NCBI GenBank assembly: GCA_018398765.1
Contig: JAHBMJ010000848.1
Span: forward strand, 1,667 to 39,608
Direction of reading: 5' to 3'
Source of the DNA: Chromera velia
Lineage: Eukaryota > Sar > Chromeraceae
Length of the DNA: 37,942 nt
Under the pieces are notes generated by a model. It was not told the origin of the DNA. It did not search any database and saw only the letters and a program-made list of their open reading frames with translations. Of this stretch, positions 1-12,402 are shown one piece after another (the stretch's first letter is position 1; every line of letters begins with the position of its first letter). The translations under genes and the position numbers were made by a program.

Positions 1-270
1 GGGGGGGGGGGCACATGGGAGGATCCATGATGGTCCATCGAGCTAGAGCAATCAATCTTAAGAAGAAGAAGATTCAGGGACTGGCGGACAACGGGCAAAT
101 CTCAAAACTTCAGTTGAAACTACGCACGCAAAATCCCTCCCTAGCTTATTCTCTCTGTTTCGCTGAGTCAGACCCTTCTCGGGCATATCTCTCAGTGACG
201 CTTTTACAGTTTGTTGCTTTAGCTGCTCTCTCCAATTTCCTTTTGCTTTTCGATTTTGTTCTGTGTTCAG

Positions 271-367
271 GCAGCTTTTGCTGAAGTGACCGCATTTAGG
301 GGCCAGCAAAACGGCGTGCTCCCGGTGCTTCTCGGAATTGGAACGCAAAGCCCCATGGCAATCGCAG
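271..367 (+). other. Candidate upstream exon of the synthetase gene
   Basis: This 97-base open segment follows a pyrimidine-rich stretch ending in CAG and is followed by GTCGGT. Read in phase 0 it ends in phase 1, exactly what the exon at 645 needs. It would encode about 32 residues of a condensation domain. I see no conserved motif in it, so support is the splice phase alone. The rest of 1-644 holds a poly-G run at the very edge (1-11), a GAAA tract and a GT tract, and no other exon that I can support. Confidence 0.3.
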
Positions 368-391
368 GTCGGTTAGTGGAAAGGAAGAAAG

Positions 392-398
392 GAAGAAC

Positions 399-436
<38 letters not shown>
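392..436 (+). repeat. GAAA-type purine tract
   Basis: A run of GAAA units upstream of the first supported exon, probably intronic. Confidence 0.85.
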
Positions 437-506
437 AAAAAAAGAAACAATTCAGACTCGGGTGGACTGACGAGTGAGTCTGCGGGTACTTTGGGATGGA
501 CGTGGG

Positions 507-552
507 CGTGTGTGTGTGTGTGTGTGAGTGTGTGTGTGAGTGTGTGCGTGTT
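507..552 (+). repeat. (GT)n microsatellite
   Basis: Alternating GT with a few GAGT interruptions, in the presumed intron before the exon at 645. Confidence 0.85.
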
Positions 553-644
553 CTGAGCCTGCGTGCACGAAGGGGTCCAGTCCTTGGTGTCATCTCGAAG
601 AGCAGGTACATGTGGTACCTCTACTTGAATTTGCTTGCTTGCAG

Positions 645-1432
645 AGAAGGACCGGAAGGTGCAAGGTCTCTTCGTCTCCCGGAAGAGAGCACGAGAATCT
701 CTGACTTTCAACTTTGGCGTGGACGGCGACGGCCTCCATTTAATTTGGACAGTGCAGGTGTGTGTGTGTGTGTGTGTGCCAGTGTGTGTGACATTTGTTT
801 CTGTGAATAGATATCTCAATGTGTGGCATGGTGCTGTGAGCGTGCATGTGCTGACATCGGCTGGGCGCCCCCTGATGTGAGCAGACAATGGTGCGGAGCC
901 GTTTCTTTCATCCGTTCCTTCTTTAAGCGCATAGACTGTAAATTTTCACCCAAATGACTTGCAATCACTCGCATGATTCAAGCTTGTCTGCGCATTCATG
1001 CCTGCGTGCCTTCAGGAGAAACTGTTCTCTCCTGGAGACGGTGTCGGGTTTTTGAAGAGACTCGACGGTCACTTGAGGGAACTGGTGAGGGCGGCGGTGG
1101 GTGAACCCGAAAAAGCACTTGAAGCTCTTGCGGTAAGGGGGAAGGGGCTGCATTTGTCCTTTGATTTCTCCCTCTCTCATTTTTGTTCTTTGCTGTGATG
1201 CCGTACGCTTTCTTTGGAAATTATACGTTGGAAGGAACGTCTCATCTCTTCTTTGCACATCTCTTGTCTTCTCTCGTCCTCACTGTTCTACCAGACGAAA
1301 GGAAATTGGAAATCGGGTATCGATATTCTCCTCTGCTTGCTTCTTTCCCTCCCTCCCTCCCTGCAGATCACGAGCAGATGGGAGAAGGAGACGGTGCTGC
1401 ACTCGTGGAACAGAACGGCAGTCGCCTTCCCC
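645..1432 (+). other. C-terminal part of condensation domain C1 (three exons)
   Basis: Exons 645-757 and 1016-1132 and the start of the exon at 1367 encode the end of a condensation domain. Visible are the LTFNFG strand, the LFSP segment, a helix reading [12 protein letters not shown], and the linker ending [13 protein letters not shown]. That ending is the usual transition from a condensation to an adenylation domain. The catalytic HHxxxDG motif must lie left of 645 or outside the window. The layout matches the second C domain of the same protein around 9164-10260, which supports the exon calls. Confidence 0.72.
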
Positions 1433-4400
1433 TACTTCACAACCGCAATCGCCCCTCTTGAAGGACCTCAGAGTGCGTCCGCGGATGAGAACAGACGGTC
1501 AATCTCCCCGGGACTGCATCCTGCAGAGCCCCCCCCCGACTCCCCTCCCAACCCTCCGAGCACCCTCGATCGTCGTCCAAGCAACCACACAGACAGAGAC
1601 AGAGACAGAGACAGAGACAGAGATAGGGAGAAAGAGAGAGTCCCTGACGACCCAGGGCCTCTCCTGACCTGGTCTTCCACCCCACCTTTGACGGAGCTCC
1701 TGGGAAGTCCCGCAAGCCCTGTGTCCGTTGTCAGACGCTCACCTCCGACAGGGTCCGGCTCGGGGGGCCGAAGAGCCTCAGTGAGATTGTCCGTGGGGGG
1801 GGGCAGCTCAGGAGGCTCTCCTGCTGGTGGGTCTTCCTCTGTGCTTCTTCGTCTGGCTCCCAGCCCGCGAGTGACTGCGGAGGCTGCGAGGCGCCGTTTT
1901 GAGAGGCGATTGCAGCAGAAAAATCGGGGTGTGGCAGAAACGGTGTCTGCACTGGTCTACCAGCAGGCTCTCTTTTCTCCCCGGGCCTCTGCTTTGTGTG
2001 TGCCTGAGGGGGATGTTTCATACAGAAACCTTTGGCAGTACGCTGTGCGCATAGCCAGAGCAATCGGGAGTGTGAGCCGCAATTGGACAGGACAGCCCCC
2101 CGACCATACACCTGTCGAAGAGAAGGCGCTGCGAGGCTCGGTTGTGTCGACAGAACACTCCTTGGGGTCCTCAAGTCTTCTTACTGACAGACCGCCTTTG
2201 GCTGGACGTATTGCCGTCATAATGGAGAGGGGTGTCTGCATGGTGGCATCGCTCCTCGGCGTCTGGGTCGCGGGGGGGGCGTGCATGCCCCTGGACCCTA
2301 AGGCTCCTCCCTCCCGTCTCCGCCAAATGATCAAGAGCGCAGGGGCTGTGTGTGTTCTGACGACGGAGCATCAGACCATGAACGGCCCTCACGGGTGGCT
2401 TCTTGAGGAGATGATGTCGAAAGATGGGGGGAACGCGGGAAAGCAGCAAGAAGGAGAGACAGCAGGAGAGGGCCAAATGGATCTTCATGTCATTCTCGCA
2501 GACAGATGCGAGTTCGGAGAGTACAGAGGCATTGAGGAAGAGATAGACAGGCACGTGAGAGACACAATGGGAGGATTGAAAAAGGGGAAACAGACAAAAC
2601 AGAATCACAGAACGACGAGACAGCGAAACCACGGTCAGAGCCTCGCCTTTGGCAGAGGATTCCAGAGAATAGCCGGAGCGCTGCACGACTGGGAGGACAC
2701 AGCGGGTCGAGTGTTGACGGAAGACGACGAGGCGTACATTCTGTTCACGTCTGGATCTACAGGAACCCCAAAGGGGGTGGTGCTGAGTCACCGCAGTCTC
2801 CTTGCTTACCTCTCGTGGCACGTTTGGTTCTATCGCCTTAGCAGCGCTGACCGAGTGCCGCACATGGCCGGTCTGTCGTTCGATGCGTCTGTAGCCGAGA
2901 TCTGGCCGACGCTGGCGGTGGGCGGGGCGCTCTGTCCTGCGACAGATGAAGAGATTCGGTTGGTGCCCTCGGCTTTGCTCGACTGGTGGGCACGGCAAGG
3001 CATCTCTGTGGCGTTTTTGACCACGCAGCTCGCTGAAGCAGTGCTGGGGGAGGTCGACAGGCAGATGAAGGCTGGTGAAGCCGCGGTGCTCTTCCGTCGC
3101 CTCCGTTTGAGAGTGCTGTTCACAGGCGGTGACCGTCTTCACCGCGGTCCCCCAGCCGGCGCTCCTTTCGAGTTGGTGAACATCTACGGCCCCACAGAAT
3201 GTTGTGTGAACGCAAGTCTCGGGTTGGTTGCTCCGCCTGAGTCTGAGAAGAAGTGCGACGACAGAGAAAGAGAAGGAGGAGAGAAGTCGGAGCATACCAA
3301 GAGACTGCCCACTCTCGGACAGCCAGTCCCGAATATGCAGCTGTACGTTCTGGACGGACGCATGCAGCCGGTCCCCCTGGGGGTCTACGGAGAACTGTTC
3401 ATCGGGGGGGACCAGCTTGCAGACGGGTACCTCCAGAGAGCCGACCTCACCAGGGAGCGCTTTGTGCATAACCCCTTCTACATGGAGGAGATGGGGCGGG
3501 CTTCTGTCGGGGGTGATGGGGTGATGGAGGCATCGCCGATGCTTGCTGCAGCTTCTCCTTTCCTTGCAGCATCAAGGAGGGTCAGTGCCGCAAGCGGGGC
3601 TGGTGTTTCTGGTTCGGGGTCTCTGGGAGCAAGCGGCCTTGGGAGCTCAGAGAAGATCGTGATTTCGTTTGAGGCGGGAGTGATCTCAACTGAGAGTGGG
3701 TGCATTCGTCTGCCTCAAAGGCCTTCTTTGGCGGAGATGCGTGAAAAGGGTAACAGCGGCGCGTCTTCTCCTTCTTCTTCTTCTTCCTCCTTGCTGGGGC
3801 ATCTGGAACAAGCCTTCAGTGTGGCATCAAGAAAGCGAATGAGCCAGACAGTGCACCAACCGTTCCTGTACAGGACAGGGGATCTGGTCAGGTGGCTTCC
3901 CTCTGGGGAACTAGAGTTTCTTGGACGGGCAGACACTCAGGTGAAGATTCGAGGCTTCAGGGTCGAGCTCTCTGAAATTGAGAGAGCGCTTCTCGATTCT
4001 CCTCTGGTTGCCCACGCCTGTGTTGTGTGTCTGGAAATTGGGGGGCGAGGAAGTGGAGACGCAAACAAGGCTGCACAGGGGGCGGGGGCAGAAAAAGAAA
4101 AGCGTCTGGTCGCCTACTGGGAACCTGAATATCAGATCCCAGCAGCAGATCAGATAAGCCGATCAAGACAGACCGATAGTGCTTCGAGTCCCGAGACAGA
4201 AGATGAAGAGTCTGAGAGGCTCCGTTCGTTCCTTGAAGGTGTTCTTCCTGGCTACATGGTGCCATCGGCTTTTGTCCAAATGCGGAAATTGCCCATCAAT
4301 GCAAATGGCAAAGTGGACCGGAGGTCCCTCCCGGCTCCTTCCTTCGGGTGCTCCGTCTCGGGTGGAGGAGCGGAAGGAAAGAAGCTCCAATCGGCATCGG

Positions 4401-6218
4401 GGGGCAGAGTGGCGGGAGTTCCGCCGTCGAACCGTCTGGAATTCTGGTTGCGGTCTGTGTTTGCTTCTGTTCTGCACCTGCGAGAGGAGGAGGTGTCGGT
4501 GGTTGCCTCCTTCTTTGCAATGGGCGGGCACTCTCTCTCGGTGGCACACGTGATCACACGAGTCAGACAACAGTTCAGCCTCCCCACTCTGCCACTGACC
4601 CTGCTGTTCGACCGACCATCCGTCAGGGCTCTCGGAGAAGCGCTGGCTGCACAAGGGGCGGACATGAACTCTCTTCCTGCTGCAGGTCCGCTCACAAATA
4701 ACTTTCTTTCTTTTTTGCCCCGTGATTTTGTTCATCGGAAAGAAGCTCAGTGGAGGCTGCGAAGTAAATCAGTTTCTCTAATATTCTGTCTCCGTACGTG
4801 TGGGTGTGTGGAGGTCCGCACGACGTGCAAAGAGAGCGCCCAACCTGATCTTTGTTGGTCCAAACATTTGCTCCTTTCAGCCTTTCCTCATTCACCAGGC
4901 CGGGCTTTTCTTCGATGTTGGTGAGGCCCCCCTTGAGTTTTGTGGCTTGCGTTCAATCGTCGAAAGCCTGCATCCATTCATTCATTCATTCATTTTCTTT
5001 CCCTCCTGCAGGAAGCGCAGGACGCACCGAGAGGGAAGCTGAAGAGACGGAGAAAGACGCGCCGCGTGCAGAGAAGTCACCCGATTCGGGGGGCCTTCCA
5101 AGAAGCAGATCTAAGGCCCCAGCAGAAAATCAACAGGACGGAGGGGGCAGCGAGAGTGGAAGTGCTGAAGGGGCATCTGCCCACTCACTTCTTTCATCAG
5201 GTCTGGAGGATCCAGGCTCACCACCAGGCTCACCCCCAAGCCCCAAGTCTCGGCTCAACCAAAGGCCCCGCCCCAGCACAAATCCAGGCAAGTCTCTGGC
5301 CACATGGCTTCAAGAGAGAAAGCAGAGGGAGAAAGCATCAGGTGCTCTCCCTTCTCTCCCCCCCCGCAGTTCCACCACCAGGGCCCCGTCGTCGTCAGGA
5401 GGAATTTTGATGAGGAGCTTCACTCAACTGCAGCAGGCGAGACGGACCCCTACGCCCATTCCTCCAGGTCACAAGAGGAAGGCGAGGGCCGGGATGGCTC
5501 TGCAGCTCCTATCACAGGGGGGACTCCCCAGGGTACCAGAGGAGGACCCTTCTCTGCTCTCCCCCGACCCATCGGCCTCCGATTTGGCCGCGATGTCTCA
5601 ACAGGAGGACGGCGAGGCCTTTGAAAGAGAAAACGACGACGCTGCTGTTTCAGCCTCTCCCCCTGATCTGGAGGCTGCACGAACTTCGTCAAAAGATGAT
5701 CCCCCGGCACACAGACCAAAAAAGTCTCCGAGCAGGCCTCCATTGACATACAACCAGCAGAGCCTCTGGATTCTCCACCGCCTGGATCCCCTCCGGGCAG
5801 ACTACGTGGTGTTCTTCGCGGCATCCTTTGAAGGAAATGAGAAAGAAGGAGTGGATCCTTTGAAGCTCCGGGAGGCGTTGGAGGTTCTCGTCAGGGCGCA
5901 CGGAAGCCTCAGAACCGTTTTTCGGACAGATGACAAGGTCAGAAAGGACTGTCTTATTGATCAACTTGGCTCTTCCTATCTCCGTTCTTCTTCTGTTTCT
6001 TTCCCTTTTCTTTCAATCGGTCTGCTGCGGAGGAAAAAAAGTGCATGCAACAGAAAATTCTGATCATGCAGATGCTACAAAACTGACCTCCGCAAGCCGG
6101 CCAAGGGAAGGAGCAGACACATATCGTTGCCCCACCCTTTGTCTCTCTAGCTCTGCTTGTCCACACACATCTGCATGTGAGCAAGATATGCAGAGCAGCG
6201 TGTATGTGCTTATGTCCG

Positions 6219-6253
<35 letters not shown>

Positions 6254-6966
6254 TCCATCCGCTCCATGCAGGGCATCCCTTACCAAGAGGAGAGATCGGA
6301 CGTCGGCCCGGAGTTCACTCTCCACCAGCTACCAGCAACAGACATCCACACGAGTGAGAGCGGGTCAGAGAAAGAGAAAGAGCAAGAAGAGGTGCTCAGG
6401 CTGATGAGCGAACAACTGCACAAGCCCTGGGACCTGGAGAACGGACCCCTTCTCCGGTGCAACTTTTATCTCCCACCGAAGAGCAGAGAGACAGCTGGAA
6501 GCGCAAGCGAAAGAAACAAACAGCAGTCGAAGAGGAGGCCTGAGGAAACCCATGTGTCTGGCTACATGCTTCTCACAGGCCACCACATAGCGATGGACGG
6601 TTGGTCCCTCGACTTGCTTCTCCGGGATCTCTCAGAGGTTTACTCAGCAGGAGTAGGAGCGGGGACGGACTCTGCGGTCTCGGCTCCATTGCCCATTTTT
6701 GATCGTGTGCGTCAAGTTCCCTCTCTGGCAGACGTCGCAGTGGAACAGCGAAAGTGGGCCGTCTCGGAAGAGGGCGAACGTCACTTCTCCTACTGGCAGA
6801 GAGAGCTGCTCGGCTGTTTGGACCTCGAGCTTCCTCTTCCTCTCGATTGCCTCTCTCGGCCTACAGTCAGTCAGTAATTAAGTGACAGAGGGATCAACAC
6901 ATATGTATGTATGAGTATGGTCTTGTGGTTGTACATTGTTTGTACGCCCATGTGTACGCATTCATT

Positions 6967-7006
<40 letters not shown>

Positions 7007-9550
7007 TACATATACGTGCGCATAGAACTTCCCCATCGGCGCCAATGTCTGTCTTTGCCTGCTGTGAGCTAGCTGCTGAGGCGCTTTTCTCATACAGCAC
7101 TGGCGCTGTGGATGCTTCACCTGCGTTTTCGTTTCTTTCTTTGTCATTTACACGCGAACCGGACGGAACCTTTTTCTTTCCTTTCCTGGGCACTAAGTCT
7201 TAGCTAGCTGTCTCGTGAATTATCGTGTCAATCTTTGAAATTTGATTCTCTTCTTTGTCATACGCAACCGTGAATTCACGGAGTGCACAATCTTCGTTGT
7301 ATAATTGTAAGAGTACGACGAAAGATTGTATCTGTGTGTGCGTTCTCTCTTTTGCTTGATTTGATTCCCGACTGCAGGCCCCGAGTTCTAAGGGAGGAGA
7401 AGTGAACCTGGTTCTCGGGGCTGGGGGAGGCCTTGAAGCGTTGCGCGAGTGGTCGCTGCAGGAGGGGGGGACTCTGTATCTGACGCTCCTGGGCACATTC
7501 CAGCTGATGCTTCACGTGATCACGGGTGCAGAGACGGTCCTCGTTGGCACGCCCATGTACTGCAGGACTGACCCTGCCAAGGAAGGAATTGTGGGCCACC
7601 TGGTCAACCCAGTAGTCGTCAAATCAGAAATGAGCACAGAGAGCAGTCCAACGATGAGGGACATTCTCAGGAGTCTGAAACCACAGGTTCGTTGGCTGGC
7701 TGGTTGGCTCATTGCTTGGTCTGCGGTGAAAGTCCTTTCAGCACACTCTCCAGCTTTCACCTCGATACATACCGATATGTGTGTCTGTAAGTCCGCACAT
7801 CTACTTGTCGACTCATTATGTTGGTATCTCTGATGGCTCATGCATGCGTGTGAGAGAAAGTTGACCTGAGGAGAGTGTGAGAAAGACATTTACACAGAAA
7901 AAGCATTCAGGCCCGTGTCCTCTCACTTCACACTGTCTGTTCCTGGTTTTGCCCTCTCGACAGATTTGCAATGGAAAGAAAGAGCACGGACGGCAGCATG
8001 ATCACGGCATCCAGTTCCGCTGATTCCTCAATTTGCCATGTCTGCGGCCGTACGGAGACAAAGAAAAAGAAGACTTGGTTTCTCTTTATATTTGTACTTT
8101 TTTTTGTCCCATTTAAGACCGAGACGACCGAATTATATCTGGCCATCATCTAGGAATTTGTGATCCACTGGGCATAAATGAGTGAATGAATGAATGAATG
8201 AATGAATAGATGAATCAATGAATGAATGAATGAATGAATGAATCAATGAATAGATGAATGAATGAATGAATGAATGAATGAATAGATGAATGGATGAATG
8301 AATGAATGAATGAATGAATAGATGAATGGATGAATGAATGAATGAATGAATAGATGAATGAATGAATGAATGAATGAATGAATAGATGAATGGATGAATG
8401 AATGAATGAATGAAGGAATGAATGAATAGATGAATGGATGAATGAATGAATGAATGAATAGATGAATGGATGAATGAATGAATGAATGAATAGATGAATG
8501 AATGAATGAATGAATGAATGAATAGATGAATGGATGAATGAATGAATGAATGAATAGATGAATGGATGAATGAATGAATGAACACGCTATTAATAGATAC
8601 ATCGATCGATGTGCGCCATGCACCAATGGATTTATGCATGTGCCGATATCGATCATATGCATGGATGTCCGCTGAATTGGCTTGTCAGATTCTGGGTGCC
8701 TTCGAGCATCAGGACTACCCCTTCCCTCTCATCGTGGAGAGGCTGCACCACTCCCGAAGCGCCACAGCCTCACCAAGCCAGTCTCCCCTCTTTCAAGTCC
8801 TCTTCACTCTCAACCAACGGTGAGTGGCTGGCTGGCTGGCTGGCTGGCTGGGTACATGAGGATAATGATGTCGAATGAGTCACTAAGGTCATGGTACCGT
8901 TGCATTGCTTGAGTGAGTTTGTGAAAACCGCCTGAAGGGAAACAAAAAAAGAGGTCAGGTAGCTATCTGCACCCCTGTCTGCTGACACTCTCTCCTTATG
9001 TGTACCGTTCCTGCCTCTATCTTTACCGTTCCGGGAGATTCATGGAAAAGAAACCGCGGCGGTGCGCTGGAATGTCTTAATTTGTCTGCGTATCTTTGTG
9101 CTTGTGTTGTGCTTAAACGAACATGTGACGGAATGTACAGAATCACATCGGGGTGTACTGCAGGTTTCGGCTGGGTAGCCCTGACGTTCTATCGGAGGAT
9201 GCGCTGTACGAGCTGTGTCCCGGAAAGGTCAAGTCCTCCTCCTCATCTGGTGGTCCCGGAAAGTCCAAAGAGGGGAATGGAGACACTAGGGGCGGGGGGC
9301 TTTTCTTGAGGCAACTTCCGCTGTCTCAGAATGTTGCACCTTTTGATTTGACTCTGTGCGTGACTGACAGAGGGCAGGCAAGGGACCGCTGGGGCCTCCC
9401 TGTTTCCTTCCAATACTCCACAGAGCTCTTCTCTGAGGACACAGTCAAGAGATTTGCCAGGATTTACGGTAGGTTCGTCTGTGACTTAGTTGGTGTGGGA
9501 CAGTACGGAGTGATCGCTGGAAAGGCTTTTGCCGTTCAGGCCTCGATCTC

Positions 9551-9617
<67 letters not shown>

Positions 9618-11754
9618 ACCTCTGGCTGTGCCTCTGTGTGATGTCTTTAGAGAGCTCTCTATTGAATTTGCAATTTGGACAATTGTTGGGTGTACGTGTG
9701 CATGGCCAGGCGAGTGACTCACTTGCGTGGCCATTTGTGAAAGCTACCAAGGGCTGCGTGCTGTCACACAGCACCACTACGTGACATTGGTTGGTAGTTG
9801 TATGTTTGGGGGTCGTTGGGCCTGTCAGATGCATGAAACCATCTGTGAGTATGGCCTGTCAGATGCATGAAACCATCTGTGAGTATGGCCTGTCAGATCC
9901 ATGAAACCATCTGTGAGTATGGTCTGTCAGATGCATGAAACCATCTGTGAGTATGGCCTGTCAGATCCATGAAACCATCTGTGAGTATGGCCTGTCAGAT
10001 GCATGAAACCATCTGTGAGTATGGCCTGTCAGATGCATGAAACCATCTGTGAGCATTCAGTTAAACCGAGCTCCTGTGAAGTGACTTCGAATCTGACCTC
10101 CATCCTGCCTGCCTGCCTGCCTGCAGAACTTCTGCTTTCACAGGTCGTCTCAAACACTTTCGTGGGGGTCAGGAGATGGCGCATGTGCCCTGAGGAAGAC
10201 CGACAGGAGTTGATACGAAGAAACCTGGCCGTCCGCACCCCTCTGCCCTCTCTTCTGCCTGTGCATATTCTGTTTGAACTCCAAGCCGAGTCTGCACCAC
10301 TCTCTCCGGCTCTCAGTTGCAGGGCGCCTGCCGAGCTCGAGGCAGAGGAGGAATTCCATGCACTTTTGCGAAAGTCGGAGGAAAAGGGTGTCGAGGGGTC
10401 TACAAGAGTACTAACAGACGGGGGGGAAGTGGGGGCCTTCTGCTTCCGGGAGGAAGCCTACTGCACCCTCTCGTACGGCCTCCTGAATAGATGGGCCAAC
10501 GCAGTGGCCTGGAGACTGAGAGGGAGGTGCGGGGTCGTTCCGGGACGGGATTCTGTGGTTGCGCTGGTGTGCGGAAGGGGAGGGGGGTTGATTGCCGGAA
10601 TGCTAGGGATTCTGAAGGCGGGAGCTGCGTACTGTCTGGTAGATCCTGATTTGCCCATCTCAAGAATTGCTCTGATTCTAAGCTCTTGTAAAGCCGCCGC
10701 GCTTGTGAGTGTCTCTGGAGGGGGACTGGCGGCGACGCTCCGGGATTTGGGTCTCCAGGGGACCTCAGCAGGGGAGTCAACTGTGAATGGGACTGGAGGG
10801 GACACAGAGGTCGCATCGGCCTTCCGGGACCTTCACGTGATTGAGCTCGAGAAAGCTTGGCACGACGCACGAGAGGTCGGGAGGCAGCATCATCAGTCAG
10901 GTTTGGGTGCAGCTGCACAGACGAGCCCACAGAGTCAGGCTGCTGTGAGTGACAGCTTGGAGGACAGGCAGACGCCGACGTCTCAGAAGACGAAAAAGCA
11001 AACGACGGGGGCAGAATCAGACGCAGGAGCCGGGCCTCCGCCCACAAGGGGGGGAAACACAGCCCCAGCCGCGGCCCCAGCCGAACACTCCACGCTGCCT
11101 GCTGCCCATGCAGCTGGCCCATCCGCTAATCGGCAGAGCAGGAAATCTGTGCTGCAGCAATCTGCTGAACGCGAAAGGGAAACCAAAACGACGACTCTCA
11201 CTCAGAAAAGCTCACGGAGACTGACCACAAGTGCAAGGCAGTTGTGTGCACAGAATCTGCCTTCTGGGTCCTCTCTTTCTGCCCTCGCGTACATCGTCTT
11301 CACTTCAGGCACGACGGGAACGCCGAAGGGCATCATGATCCAGCACGGAGCCGTCATCAACATGGTCCGTCGGTCCGTCTGTCAGTCGGTTAGGTAGATC
11401 CAAATATTCAAGATTAGATCAGTGAGTGCTCCCATGAAGGCCTGTAAGTGCAGACACACGTACGTGTGTACGAATGTATGATCTGCCGATGAGCTGCATG
11501 CCAACAAAACAACAAGACTAACTCGATCACCATGCATGGTCATAGTCATATAGATAAGGAGAGGCGCATGATCAACACTCAAACGGGGACTTTTTCTCTC
11601 TCCCTCAAGGCACTGTCTGCCTGCCTGCTCGCCGAGCTTACTGCATTGCTGTGTTCATGAATGCTATCAGACCGCAAGAGAACTTGAAGTAATCGAGCCG
11701 CGTCTGTGGACATCTCTTTCAGCTTCCCAACCTCTCTCTCTCTGCCTCGTTCTT

Positions 11755-11826
<72 letters not shown>

Positions 11827-12368
11827 CTTCCGTAAGAACTTCTCTCTTGATTAATGCACCCTATCTTGGACCAGACCGGCATCAACGTATTCAAACACGC
11901 GTGCCTGCACATCTATTTCTCAGGTGCTTCAGTGAAGTGAGGAGTGCCAGTGAATCAGCACAGGAGTGTGCCGTTTCCTGTACGCATAAACGCAGTGGTC
12001 ATGCAGCTGCTCCATTCTTCTTCTGTATACACAAGTGCTGTTTGTGTTTATTCGCTGGTCCATGTCACGTATGTGTGCAGTACGTGCGGAAAAAACCATC
12101 CCTCACTCATCCTTGTCATCTATTCTTCGTGCTTGCCCGTACAGTACACGTGGAGGTGCATGGGGATTGATCCGCAAAGGAGAAGAAGAAGAAGAAGAAA
12201 AGGAAGAAAGCCCTCTCTCTTGAAACGAACGAGCACAAATTAATATGTGCCTGATTGCTCTGCATGAATGCAGGCCTGGTGGTTCAGACGAAAGTACAAA
12301 ATCAACGCACGCGACCGAATTACGCAGCTCGTCGCATCGTCATTTGACCCCATTAACTTAGAGGTAGT

Positions 12369-12402
<34 letters not shown>

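Larger units (their letters stand above)
5737..10260 (+). other. Condensation domain C2 (spread over six exons)
   Basis: Forms the peptide bond between the residues held on T1 and T2. The domain starts with [16 protein letters not shown] (about 5743-5790). It has an intact catalytic motif HHIAMDG (6581-6601), PLPLD near 6840, LVGTP near 7540, [13 protein letters not shown] near 8710, [12 protein letters not shown] near 8790 and PFDLTL near 9345. It ends with the [10 protein letters not shown] segment near 10185. It is assembled from exons 5012-5937, 6272-6865, 7378-7686, 8689-8819, 9164-9468 and 10127 onward. Because the active-site histidines and Asp are intact it should be functional. I cannot tell LCL from DCL type by eye. 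Confidence 0.92.

Noticed and set aside
2171-3469. 432-codon minus-strand ORF
   Set aside because: It lies entirely opposite the A1 adenylation exon, whose motifs are unmistakable. The antisense product has no domain character.
8133-8662. Minus-strand ORFs encoding Ser-Phe-Ile-His repeats
   Set aside because: They are translations of the TGAA satellite inside an intron; all frames of such a repeat stay open.
9820-10053. CRISPR-like array
   Set aside because: The 34-bp copies are contiguous with no unique spacers, and the setting is a eukaryotic intron.
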